A stretch of 64,000 bases of DNA from Heliocidaris erythrogramma (lineage: Eukaryota > Echinodermata > Echinoidea > Camarodonta > Echinometridae). The stretch covers positions 48,910,934 to 48,974,933 of the forward strand of contig CM046853.1 in NCBI GenBank assembly GCA_025617745.1, written 5' to 3'. Below the pieces are notes generated by a model. That model made no database searches. It was not told the DNA's origin and was given only the letters and a program-made list of their open reading frames with translations. Of this stretch, positions 51,818 through 62,415 are shown piece by piece (position 1 is the stretch's first letter; each line of letters starts with the position of its first letter). The position numbers and the translations under genes were made by a program.

Positions 51818-52355
51818 TTTATTTGCATTGAACTATTGAAGTACCTTGACAATTTAAAGCAGTAAAAATGAATAACAAATTTCTATGCTGTATATTATGA
51901 CACATTCCTCGTTTGACACTTCGCTGAGTCACTGTTATTCTGAACTAATGTGTTTGCTTATGATATGCATGTAGCATCATATGCAAATACAACTAAAAAT
52001 GTTGGTCTAGTAAATGAAAACAAAATGTTTATCTTATGCGCATGACTTTTTCCAATCTTTTTTGCTTTTGTCTTTTTGCCCCTTTAATTCTATAGATTGA
52101 CCCATTCAATACTAAAAGTGTCTAGAGGCGAATACTAATACCCAACATAAAGCCAGAAAATTTCATTCAAATGAATCTCATTCAAAAATTCAAGTTCAAG
52201 ATAATTATCAACAGAATGTGCATAATGTTAAAACTAACTTTGGTGTCTGAGACCCTAACGATGATAGTAATACTAACAAAACTTCTACTACTAATAATAT
52301 TCGTAATCATTCTGTTGGGGTTTCGTCATGAAAAAGTAGAAAGTTGTTAATTAAT
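51818..52355 (-). other. Probable 3' UTR of the creatine kinase gene
   Basis: The sequence after the TAG is AT-rich and non-coding. The first perfect AATAAA on the minus strand is at 51823-51818, about 530 bases after the stop. This is inferred from the signal only. Confidence 0.4.
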
Positions 52356-52457
52356 CTATTGGGGTAGATATTGAGCGATAGTTCCTTGTTTTTCCAATTC
52401 TTTCTCCATCTTGATCAACAGGCTAACTCCATCGAGGACAGTCTGAACCAGTTGTAC
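52356..52457 (-). CDS. Creatine kinase coding exon 8 and stop
   Basis: This exon encodes residues 383-415 and a TAG stop. [23 protein letters not shown] matches the last helix of creatine kinases. The end is TIAQYLPQ, without the Lys/His-rich tail that MtCKs use to bind cardiolipin. Acceptor is TTTGTTTCAG. Confidence 0.94.
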   Translation of the reverse strand, partial: VQLVQTVLDGVSLLIKMEKELEKQGTIAQYLPQ

Positions 52458-55400
52458 CTGAAACAAAGCAGAAGCCATCAAACAAGTTCACATTATTTTT
52501 CTGTCCTTTTTTCTCTCTTTCCCTAGTACTATTCACACCCCCTATTTCTTCTTCATCTTTCTTTCTCTCTTTTCTTAAAAAAAACAACTTGTTAATAATG
52601 CTCAAGTTAGTACGTTTCTTTTTTTTGGAACTATTTTCATTTTTCAAACAGGGGTCTATGAAATATAAGTCATACTTTCTTAATAGACCCCCTCCTTATG
52701 TTTTCTTTACAATTAGAATGTCTACATTATACCAATTATTGCTTTATCAGTGTAAATCCATTGAATTATGATCTGTTATATCTATCTTTCAGTATTATTC
52801 ATATTACTCTTATGTTCCTGCTCTTAATTTTCATATGTACTGTTTAAAAAGAAAATTGTAAAAGACGTAAGTGGAAAATGGATAGGGACAAAAAAAAATT
52901 CGCCAAACCTTCAAAAACCGCCACTGGATAAGAGCCGGGATAAGAGACCCATGTCTAAGGATTTTTGGGGGGGAAATGGGACCCATGTCTAAGGATCTTT
53001 TTAATGAAAAGTGGACCCATGTCTAAGGATCTTTCTTCAAAAAGTCACCCTTCCAGCGGCACATCCCCGTATACCCAATATACGTGAGTACCCCCCCCCC
53101 CCCCGGGCTTTAGGGTATCATCCCTCCCTCGAAATAATACTAGATTTTACATTTTGCCGTATAAAAATATGCATGCGACGCTGACAATATGAAGTGAGAG
53201 TAATCATTTTTGTGAGGGAGTACAGCAACAAAGCAACAAATTTTTTACATCCGAGAGCACTTTCGATTTGTGAGCAAATCCGAAATAATGTACAATTTTC
53301 TCTAAATTATTATTCAATTTGTTAGAGACATTCTTTTTTTTTTCTTTTTTTTTGGCCGGGGGGGGGGGGACGCCATAAATATTTTTCAGGGACAGGCATT
53401 TCTCGTCCTTCTGAAATCGCCGAATCTTCGTGTATTTGAATCATCTAGCTATTCTAAACACATTAAAAAAATCAAATCTATTACTGTCTCATTCCTGCGG
53501 TATAACGGATCTTCTATACAGTAGTTCAACATTAATCGTTATCAACAAGCGGGGGAGCGTATAGCTACCAAGAGGGGTTTCCCACTGTGAAAGGTGACAT
53601 TTTGTACTGAAGAGGATTGGCCAGAGCCTAGATTTTGTGATGTAGCTTTAACTAAATAGTCGACTCAGTATGTATTTTCCTTCGGCCATTATTCCCAAAA
53701 GAATTCCAGCGGGGATGATTACCCCACCCCTAAATTATTTTTTGGAGGACGTGCCCCAACGTCCCCTAAGATCGCCGCTCCTGATAAAGATGATTAAATC
53801 TAAAACTGTCTTTTCATATAATGAATATTTTATACGAGTGAGCGTTGTATGGTTTTAATATGCTATTTTTAGAAATTGCGAATTCACAAATCCTCTAACA
53901 AAGAATTCCAATATTTGTAAAAAATCAATATCAAAGATATTTGATATTGATTTTTTGACAAAGGATATCAAATATGACAGTCGAAGGGGTATAGGAATAA
54001 CAAAGAATAACAGAATTTTACATTAGCAGTTGCCTAGCCCACTGACGTCAATAAAACATTTTGAAATCGGTTGATCCAGTTGCCGACAAGTTTGTCCGAA
54101 TTTTTCAGCAGGCAAATAAAGACAAAAGAAAATATCTTCAGCCTGTATAAGATCCTACGAATCTCACATTTACCAGGAATATTTTTTGTTTTTTTTTACG
54201 GGGAGGGGGGGGGGGGGGGGGGGGGGGGGCTCATCTAGCCACATTACTATAGTGAGCCAGTATCATGGTTGCCAAACCTGGGCTACCAACGGTAAATTGT
54301 GAATCAATCATAAGTTTTTGTTCTTAAAGTGAGTGTGTATCAGTGAAAACAATTGAAAAGAGATGTTACGGTAAGTTTGAGCAGAATAGAACACAGCTGG
54401 GGGATAAATAAAGTAGAAGAGAAGCGATTCAGTAATAACACATAGAGAAATGAAAGAGAGAGAGAAAGGGGGGCGGGGGTGACGAAGAAAGAGAACACAA
54501 AGTGAACAATAGGTAATGTAATGAACGGAAAAGGGGTGTCAAACCTGTAAAATACCATGAACAAGCTTTGAGTCTCTTAGGGCAAATCAAAATTCGAGTT
54601 AGGGCAGCTAAACATTGAAAACCACCCCTTCAACGACATCATTTCAAAACTGTACTTTCAGGTGAAAATTCAAATTACCTCCGACTTGCCCAACCTATCG
54701 ACATTTGAAATATCAAAAACACCGTCTGTTGATTCCGTGTCCACCCCACCCGTTCCTCTCTTCTGAAGACGGAGTCTCTCCAAGATGACCTCAAATCGAG
54801 GGTCCTGCAGAATTTGCCAAAATAATTTGATAATAATTTATCATTTAGTACGCTCTCCACAGTAAAACTATATCACAACGTGTACAACATATTGGTAATA
54901 TAGAATGCACATTTAATACACAGGCACAAAGTCTGAAAGCAAGGAAAAGGGAGATACGTTTCCAAGAATTCCTCAAATTGGTCTGTGGAATTTACTGATT
55001 TAATGAAAGAGGGGATATTGTTCCATTCTTTGGATGCAGTTTACAGGAAATGTGGGAGGTATAGCTTTGCTACGGATCTTTGAAATGGTGAGCCGAGATG
55101 GGGCTCTAGAAGAACGAAGATTTAAGACGAGATGGGCTGTGAAATCTAAGGCCATCCTATGTTGCCATTTGATCATGGAAAGCTTTAAAAACAAACAGTC
55201 GTATTGAGGATATTTCAGTCTTTCATAAAATAATTCATTAAACTGGGTCAGGGTGTTTGAAGTATATAATGTGTCAGCATATCAGCCAATATTCGATGCT
55301 AAATCCAGTACTAATTTTTTCAGAGTTTCCAAAATGCTGTGGAAGAGTCTGAATAAAATATTCAGGCTGTCATAAACAATCAACAACTATGATGCCCACA

Positions 55401-58400
55401 AAGAATAGGCGATGGACTTTGTGATCGAGATTTCAAAAAAAAATGGAAAAGAGACTTTTGTTTAATTTGAGCGGATGAGGGCGCCAAGACCCTTTGCACA
55501 GCAATCATGTTGAGTAGAATTTATGAAAAGAAATTTTTAGAATAAAAACAAATTTTACTTCACTGTTCACTGTTCATTATATCTATATATATATTAAATG
55601 ATTCTAAATATATAATTTTACAGAAGATAACGTGATGAAAACAGTGATAACAAAAGATTTGCTGACAATAGAACGATACAGATCTCGTTGAGGTAATAAT
55701 AATACCCCCCAAAAATGTTGTTTGATGAAATATGTCATCGGCTCCATGCGTCAACATTGTTATCACAAGGAAACATGACGAAAAAGATTTTACGGTATGC
55801 CTAACTGACGGATTCAGGTTACACAACAGGAACATGAACATCATATTAAAACCAATGTGGCATCATACACAAAAGGAAAAATTGCGTCCCTCCCCCTTTT
55901 CAAATTTTAATCAGAATTTAAAAATTTCGATCCCAAGGACTCCTGAAAAAAACAGACTATAATTTTTTGGTTAGTTTCACCTAAATAACGTGATAACCTT
56001 TAACTTGTTTTGTTTTGTTTTGTTTTTTTTTTTTTGGGGGGGGGCTTTTCAAAATTTCGGGATTGTGCCCCACCCCCTTAAACAAAAGTGGATCAGCCCC
56101 TGTATACCTGGCTAAGAAGTGGAATCTTAAGGTGTACACCAGCTCGGAGTCCTGTGCCAAGGTTGGAAGGGCAGGTTAAGACGTATCCAAGATGCTCGTT
56201 CCACATAAACTCATGCCCGGCTTTCTTGATCTGCCTCTCAAACTAGTCATGCGGGATTTTAAGTAATAAACAAACAAAATATCAAAATTTGATTGAGTAT
56301 ATAGACAATTTAAAAGGGGCTATGAAAAATTGGTAGCAAAAGCATACTTTAAAATATGAAGAAGACATAATGCTAATACACATTTTAGATGTGTTAATAG
56401 CTAAAATTGTTATAGATGTTTATACATTTTCGTGGAGATTATCTCAGTTTCATTTCAGACTTTCAAAGGGAAGTGACATGCAAGTATAATAGACTTGTAT
56501 TCATATTGTCATTGATGAGCTAACAACATTATTTGAAAAAACGATTGTGCTCATATCGTGTGATACATTCCACAACATGCTGATAATTACTAAAAGGAGA
56601 AAAAAAACCATTGGACGACGATTCAAAATAACGTTATGCTATAACAGAAAATTCGTTCTTTTGGCAGTTTTATAGGATTCACGATCATTCTACAAGTTAT
56701 TCTACGTGTATATAAAAACTAAAGCTACATGCATTTCGGATCATGGCCCCGTATTCTGCTATAACAAATCCGAACAGAAGAAAAATCGATGAAAATTATT
56801 ATACTCATACCTTTTTTAGACCACTGCAGAATCGCTGGAAAACTCTAACCATGTTAGCACCTTTCTCCATTGAAATGAGTCGAGTGTGATCCTCCTCATT
56901 GACCCATACAAGGAAGTTCTTCTGATAGTTGTGCCTGCGAATAGAAACCAATGAAAATTTCTCTTCTATTGCATATGTGTCGTGGTCCAGTGGTGGACTG
57001 GTGGTTAACACCATCGGGCTACTTACCACGTGGTACGGGGTTCGAATCCCCACCACGGCATTACCATCCTTTGGCAAAACATTAATCTGCATTTGCCACT
57101 CTTCACCCAGGTGAAGTAAATGAGAACCGGGTTAGAAGAAATTTTTTGAATGGCGGAGCGCGTTATTAGGGTAGCTCGGCTAAAGCCGGAGTAATGATAT
57201 TCATCGCTTTGTATCCGTAGGAAAAGCACGTCTTCATAACTGACCCAACTGTTATCATTATTCAGCTTTTGATTATAACCTGTTGAAAATTCAACCCAAG
57301 TAAGAGTATATATCATACGTAGTGAAAGTGGTTCGATTAAAATTACTCTTTTACATGACACGGATTATCCTGTAACTTTGCTCATTAATCAATAAATTCT
57401 CAAAGGCGCTATGTGCGATAAGTTATATATTTACAATCCAATTTAAAATGTGAAAAAACGAGTTATGCAAGGTTAAGGAGATAGACCTAACACTGTATTT
57501 ACCAGATTCCACGAGCATCGGGCCAGTCTCTAGCCATGCCAGCGCAAGTGAGAAGTGGAGAGACGGGTTTGTCGAAGAGGAAATGATCATCGATCAGTTT
57601 CTGTTGCTCCTCCTCGGACATGCTGGTCAAGGAGTAGTACTTCCCAGACAACTCTCCTTTCAGTCCACCCAGAGCTTGGATCACGATCTACATGAAATTG
57701 AATTTAATAGAGATATTACCCTCGGATTCAGGCTTGCCTGCACACAATGTATGCACATTTTCAACTCTCTTGATTCCTGCCGGGAGCATTCCTGTCAGGC
57801 GCCATTTCATAAACGCTCAAAATGCTGAACAAACCCTATAACTGAATTTATCAAACATTTGACATCAGTGCACACACTGTCAATATTTTGTTAAAAACTA
57901 TAACGTTTATAGAGGTTATATAAAGATCTTCACCATATTGAATAATAAGGAACAAACTAGTTTTTCATTTCATGAACTATATAATCAATAAACTATGCAA
58001 AATGAAAACAAAACATGATACAAACCAAATGTACTGCTTGAATCTTTGATAATATTTCTTTAACATCATATTTGCCCATTAAAAAGCATTGTCCTAAATA
58101 GGCGTGCACTTACGTCAAACATCAAAACAAACAAAACACATTTGCTTAATGAACAAATAATATTTGTCATACTCTTATCTGTCAAGTACCTCATCCGTCT
58201 TCATGGCCACAGGCAGCTAAAGAATTGATTTTGCACGCTTCATCATGCACGAGTCGTGTGTAAACTATATTATAAAGTTAGCAGACAATAAAACTTTTCC
58301 TGTGGGATATAACAGTATTGAATATTTTTCTTAAACAAAGAACCCTTTTAAGTACCATTTTTAAAGATGATTCTTTACCATCATCCTCCTTTTAACATTC

Positions 58401-60150
58401 AGTCAAAGAAACATTAAAATAGTCATGATAGTTAGTCATGACCAGACACTAGCTGGTTTATGGGGAGGGGTGGGGTGGGAGAGCACAACCGGCCCGTGCC
58501 TCCCACCCACATTCGAACCCAAGTGCTTTTGTTTTTGTTTTGTTTTATTTTGTTTCGTTTTGTTTGTTTTTTTTTTGGTCAATTTTTTTCTGAATTGTGC
58601 TCCCTTTAAAAGAAAGATTCTGGAGCCGCCCCTGAAACACAAGGCGGCCGGGCACACCATACCTCTTCCAATTTGCGGCGCTCCGCTCTGCTACAAGCAG
58701 GAGGAAGACGGAATCCTCTGATGCATCTGCCAGTGCGCACCCGAGATGAGAGCACGTAGTTAGGGTCTAGGGTCACTGCTCGGAGATGATTCTGGTTCAA
58801 GTCAGTCGGGTGAATATTGTTGGGCCCATAACCGTCATGGCGGTCCTTAATGACTGCATCAAAGAGCTCTCTGAAAACCTGCCCAATTTCAAGAAAATAA
58901 TGATGATAATAATAATACATAAGATTTGTAAAACGCCAAGGCGTGCCGAAAATAGGCTGGATATCATGATAACCCAATGTTTGAATTTAATGTATGTGCT
59001 TCCTCCTCATAACAACCATTCTTTCTCAAACTTTTCTTTCTCTTTCCTTCTAGAAGACTTTAACATAAAACAAAAATATATTCTTTTCCCCAGTCTTTTT
59101 CCCAGTGTCCTGCCCCTATTATCGATGATCTTCATCAATCAATCAATCAATCACTATATTGTCGCAATAAACAGTAAAGTTATCATTCTAACCAATTACT
59201 GCCGCATAATTATTTGGAAAGCAGTACGGTGATGAAAACTTTAATTAGGCCCTACTACACGATGTTCAGGTTCCCAACATTAGAGTGCCTGATGTATAAA
59301 ACTATTATACTACAAAAAGAGCTTCTAGCTTTGAAAGGGCCCAATATTACCTCGTATGATTCCTCGTCTCCTGCCACCATGCCAACGGTCATGATGTAAG
59401 GATGTCCAGGATTGTCAACTCCCGTCTGGATGCACTGGTCAAGCGTCCAGCCCGTGCTGGTCCTCCTGTCGCAGAGCTTGGAGTAGAGTTTGACCGTCAG
59501 GTACTTGGCCATAATGTTGTTATGCTTGACCAGGTCGGGATAGCAAGAGATGCCGGTAGGACGTGGTCTGGTCAGTTTGCGGGAACCCCCACAGCATTTA
59601 TGCTTTCTGCGAAGGCATCAACGGGAATATTTTTGTTAAATTAATTTTTCTCTTCAGACTTTTTGTTCATGGGAAGCATATTGCTACTGGTGGATTTATT
59701 GGGGGCACTACCGGCCCGTGACCCCCTCCCCTGATAACCAACTCCAGATTTGGGAATAAAACAGCACACAAAACATTTTTACTGTATTTATTGCTGTATT
59801 GTGTCCAATCCTGAACAGCCCCTGATAATTATTATTGCTACTATACCACAGCATACCACCACCACCACCACCAATATATACTACTACTACTGCTGTAAAA
59901 AAAGGGGATAAATTTATCAGATGACACAAAACCCTACCTTCATTTCATCCAAACAATAAGACAAGTTAGACACCCCCCCCCCCCCCCACACCATGCAAGA
60001 CTGGACCCTCGCAACGCCATCAACTACAACTACTATTACCAGAAACATCTGGGTTTAGTCATTGGGAGAATGATACGCGAGGAGCAGAGGCGGGACAAGT
60101 CATGATCTTAATTATTTCCTTTCTGTAGTTTCCCTTAGCTCTTTCTGCCT

Positions 60151-60189
<39 letters not shown>

Positions 60190-61066
60190 CCTCTCTCAGC
60201 CTTTTCTCCTTTCCTCCATTTGACTGCAGGGACGTACGTGCAAAGTGTCGGCAGGTGGACAAACTTTCCTGATAACCCCCCCCCCCCGAAAAAATTACAA
60301 GCATTACAAATAAATAAACAAAATAAAAACAAAGAAATAGTTTATATTCTATAGTCTATATTATTTAGCCCGCAGGCTAACCCAGTGATGCTTACTCCTG
60401 ATAGATTATATCATAGCAAATTGGAATTCAATAAATCTCTCTCTCTCTCCCCCTCTCTCAGCCTTTTCTCCTTTCCTCCATTTGACTGCAGGGACGTACG
60501 TGCAAAGCCTGTGTTGTGTGTTAACGTGCCCCTCCCTTGTTTCATAGACACAGGCTATGTTACAGTGGAAAACACTCCGTCCCTCGGATAGGACGTTAAC
60601 TGTAGGTCCCGTGTAGAGGAAAGTCACCACCTTTGCACGTTAAGAACCCACTGCACTATTCGAATAAGAGTAGGGGGAAACCCCGGTGTAGTGGTACACC
60701 TGTACATCGCAATCTGCCCCTGCCCGCTTTACCCCTTTTAGGGGTGTTGGGCAGTATCACCATCAAAATCAAAATCAAATCCTATAAAAATATGAATACA
60801 GCTCATCAATGTTCTGAAGCATTGTTTTTTAGAATTACCGAAGATTTATATGAAATGAATTATAATTCTATATTATCCCTGTAAATGTCAGTATGTAATT
60901 TGAGTGCCATTATTAGCATCTACATGATCTAAAAGAAGTGATATCTTGAAACACTAACATACCCATAATATACCACGCCCGCCCCTAAGAGAACTCCCAT
61001 TGCGAGTGCTGTCACTTTTGGGTTATCCTTTAGAAACTGAAAAACTCCATCAACTTGTTTCTCCAT
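52356..61066 (-). CDS. Creatine kinase, mitochondrial-CK clade, complete coding region in 8 exons (415 aa)
   Basis: Creatine kinase moves phosphate between ATP and creatine. Coding exons, in transcript order: 61066-60963, 59606-59351, 58878-58663, 57687-57503, 56934-56811, 56242-56108, 54804-54679, 52457-52356. Every intron is GT-AG and the phases (2,0,0,2,0,0,0) join without a break. Visible family signatures are the N-terminal [18 protein letters not shown] region (residues 87-104), SSRVRTGR (164-171), [13 protein letters not shown], the VNEED loop (265-269), and catalytic Cys319 in [29 protein letters not shown] and DRLGKSEV place it with mitochondrial rather than cytosolic or flagellar CK. 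The length fits MtCK (about 417). Oddities: residues 18-34 are a hydrophobic segment followed by KHKCC and a basic stretch; His305 replaces the octamer-interface Trp; the C-terminus lacks the usual basic tail. No stop or frameshift is seen, so it looks functional. Mitochondrial location is inferred from clade only. Confidence 0.96.
52940..53040 (+). repeat. ~36-bp tandem repeat, 3 units (GACCCATGTCTAAGGAT)
   Basis: GACCCATGTCTAAGGAT occurs at about 52946, 52980 and 53014. Each is followed by a T-rich stretch. It is in the last intron of the creatine kinase gene. Confidence 0.9.
53925..53974. repeat. Short palindrome
   Basis: AAAAATCAATATCAAAGATA and the facing TTTGATATTGATTTTTT form a near-continuous inverted repeat with almost no loop (centre about 53940). 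Confidence 0.75.
54201..54229. repeat. G homopolymer in a creatine kinase intron
   Basis: A T-rich run is followed by an uninterrupted G tract of more than 20 bases. Similar T-then-G junctions lie at 53333-53370 and 56020-56043. Confidence 0.9.
54679..54804 (-). CDS. Creatine kinase coding exon 7
   Basis: This exon encodes residues 341-382: [53 protein letters not shown] is the conserved ATP-binding/flexible loop of the C-terminal domain. Acceptor is TTCTGCAG and donor is GAG|GTAATT. Confidence 0.96.
56108..56242 (-). CDS. Creatine kinase coding exon 6 (catalytic Cys)
   Basis: This exon encodes residues 296-340. It contains the reactive Cys319 in [16 protein letters not shown] and the preceding [13 protein letters not shown]. 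In mitochondrial CKs the residue four before the FMW Trp is also Trp and stabilises octamers; here it is His305, as in cytosolic CK. Acceptor is GACTAG and donor is CAG|GTATAC, both phase 0. Confidence 0.96.
56811..56934 (-). CDS. Creatine kinase coding exon 5
   Basis: This exon completes Trp254 and encodes residues 255-295: [27 protein letters not shown] and [11 protein letters not shown]. It carries the acidic VNEED loop and the active-site Trp264 of FLVW. Acceptor is CTGCGCAG-like (TCGCAG) and donor is AAG|GTATGA. Confidence 0.96.
56979..57215 (+). mobile_element. tRNA-derived SINE in creatine kinase intron 4
   Basis: The head (56979-57059) has acceptor-like ends GTCGTGG and CCACGGC (one G-T pair), an A-box-like TGGTGGACTGGTGGTTAAC and a B box GGTTCGAATCC. 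The body continues ATTTGCCACTCTTCACCCAG, GTGAAGTAAATGAGAACCGG and GGGTAGCTCGGCTAAAGCCG. The body matches the fragment at 5683-5850. It interrupts the 57502-56935 intron without touching splice sites. Confidence 0.8.
57503..57687 (-). CDS. Creatine kinase coding exon 4
   Basis: This exon encodes residues 193-253 and two bases of Trp254: [34 protein letters not shown], then [13 protein letters not shown]. Acceptor is CATGTAG. Donor is TG|GTAAAT, with the Trp codon split 2+1 with the next exon. [18 protein letters not shown] matches the MtCK form [18 protein letters not shown]. Confidence 0.96.
58663..58878 (-). CDS. Creatine kinase coding exon 3
   Basis: This exon encodes residues 121-192: [14 protein letters not shown], then the substrate-specificity region [13 protein letters not shown], then [14 protein letters not shown] with the nucleotide-binding Arg residues, and [14 protein letters not shown]. 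Acceptor is TTGGGCAG and donor is GAG|GTATGG, both phase 0. The PTDLN segment is closer to cytosolic or flagellar CKs than to textbook MtCK. Confidence 0.96.
59351..59606 (-). CDS. Creatine kinase coding exon 2
   Basis: This exon encodes residues 35-120. It opens with [10 protein letters not shown] and a basic linker, then [16 protein letters not shown], which aligns with the mature N-terminus of mitochondrial CKs (YPDL.KHNN.MA). The N-terminal kinase domain starts here with [19 protein letters not shown] and ends with VAGDEESYE. Acceptor is CTTCGCAG and donor is GAG|GTAATA. Confidence 0.95.
60174..60507 (+). repeat. 72-bp direct repeat with CT microsatellites, 262 bp apart
   Basis: 60174-60245 and 60436-60507 are identical or nearly so: CT run, CCCCCTCTCTCAGCCTTTTC, TCCATTTGACTGCAGGGACG, TACGTGCAAAG. 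The minus-strand open frames here translate the CT run. Confidence 0.85.
60508..60780 (+). mobile_element. Dispersed-repeat fragment (SINE-like body)
   Basis: GTCCCTCGGATAGGACGTTAAC, then GTAGGTCCCGTGTAGAGG, CACCTTTGCACGTTAAGAAC and CCGGTGTAGTGGTACACCTG are a familiar order in repeats of many marine invertebrates. It ends in ATCAAAATCAAAATCAAA, a simple tail. The class is uncertain. It lies between coding exons 1 and 2 of creatine kinase. Confidence 0.5.
60963..61066 (-). CDS. Creatine kinase coding exon 1 (N-terminal hydrophobic segment)
   Basis: This exon encodes residues 1-34 plus two bases of codon 35. It starts at the first ATG after an acceptor-like TTTTCAG at 61080-61086 and ends at donor GG|GTATGT. 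Residues 1-17 carry both acidic (E2, D6, D14) and basic (K3, K13, K17) charges, so this is not a typical Arg-rich presequence. Residues 18-34 ([17 protein letters not shown]) form one hydrophobic stretch. The phase-2 end joins exactly to the acceptor at 59607, making a Gly codon. That match, and the fact that MtCK proteins also have a hydrophobic N-terminal stretch, support this as the true first coding exon. A different upstream start cannot be excluded without a transcript. Confidence 0.8.
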
Positions 61067-61544
61067 TGTGATATCTTGACTGAAAATATTTTTCCACAAA
61101 TTATTATTTATACTTTGATGGTATGATACTAGCAGCTTTTGTTTTCAATGTAATTAATATTGGTGCTGAGCTGTGCTTCTGATTGTCTGATATGTGGATG
61201 CGCTATTATATGCATGACCTTGGAAACGGTCAACTTACGTCATCAAAGAATGAAAAGACATTGCGCTTAATAGTGGTTGCACAAGATGCGCATATCGGAC
61301 GTCATTGGTTGAAAGTTGGGATCATCATTGTGCACGCATTGTATAGCAGGCCAGGCCTGGCGCATGGCAGGTGCATCTTCGTGTAGTACCTACCGAATGA
61401 CGAAAGAAAACAGACGAAGAATGAAAGGGGGAAACAAAAAGAAAACAAAAGAAAACAAAAGAAAGGAAACAAAAGGAAATGAAGAAGCAGAAGATGAAGA
61501 AGAAGTCATATATATAAATCCGAGTTGATTTTACCTCCTTCTGG

Positions 61545-61830
61545 TAAGTGCCCTTTTTCAAATCTGGTAACAATATTGCCTCTTTATTGTTTTCTTTAGT
61601 GAGTGCCTTCCGATAAGTGGATTTTTTTCGGATCGGTGCTCCTTTTTCTTTCTAATAAGTACCCTTTCCCCCTTTTGATAAGTGTTCCTAATTTCTCTCT
61701 AAATGTGCCCCTTTTTCCTTTGATAAGTGCACTTTTACTTCTGATAGGTGCCCCTTTTCCCATAAGTGCCCTTTTCCTCTTCTTATAAGTGCTCCTTTAC
61801 AAATCTTTCCCCTGCTGATAAGCAGCAAAT
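61545..61830 (+). repeat. Degenerate ~25-bp tandem repeat rich in GATAAG
   Basis: About nine units of the form (T/C)TGATAAGTGCCC(C)TTTTTCC are spaced 22-35 bases. Intact TGATAAG or CGATAAG occurs at least four times, and TAATAAG, TGATAGG and TTATAAG are variants. It lies 480-760 bases upstream of the creatine kinase start codon, in the putative first intron. Confidence 0.7.
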
Positions 61831-62290
61831 TATTTAATATTCTGCTCGCGAGTGTGCCCATAATGTACACCAAGTAAGTTATTTTCTGAAAATTTCCCCC
61901 AAACTCGTTCGCTACGCTCGCTCGCTCTTATATAGTATAGTATATAATGAAATCAAGAAGATCGCATACAGTAATTGATATTGATGTAATCCTATAAAGA
62001 AAACGACAGGGTTAATGTAGGAATTAAACGGATCAAGATCGACATTCCCCTAAACTCAAGTTGCTGTCATTAACCCTAGGACTTCAGCATTAGAGAAAAG
62101 TCAGAAAATTTGTGCTCGCAGATGAATCATTACCATTACACACAACTGTTAATTGGGGAAGCTGAATCAGTGTCCAGAAACATAATAAAAAGGAAGAAGA
62201 TGATGCTTGATAATGTATTAAGTTAGACTGTACTTTTTTAAAGGGTAATACCAATGTCACAAAATTGTCCTTTTTACGATTTATAGGCGA

Positions 62291-62415
62291 TCCTGGGTTT
62301 TAGCGGTCTAAACTTATTTTAGGTTGCTAAGTTCAGCTCGTCTATGCCCTAACCCTAACCCTAACCCTAACCCTAGTTAGCAACCTAAAATAATTTAGAC
62401 CGCTAAAACCTAGGA
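62291..62415. mobile_element. Foldback element with telomere repeats in its loop
   Basis: Arms TCCTGGGTTTTAGCGGTCTA and on (62291-62330) and the inverse at 62377-62415 match with a few differences. The loop ends in (CCCTAA)4CCCTAG at 62347-62376. No target duplication was found. Confidence 0.85.

Noticed and set aside
56805..57114. Open frames over the SINE in creatine kinase intron 4
   Set aside because: One joins the real exon 5 to intron sequence and the others translate the tRNA-derived SINE.
58786..59232. 148-codon plus-strand open frame
   Set aside because: It overlaps creatine kinase exon 3 on the opposite strand and then runs into intron. It is the shadow of a real exon.
62347..62376. 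Chromosome end
   Set aside because: Only about five telomere repeats are present and unique sequence with a gene promoter continues beyond. They are in the loop of a foldback element.
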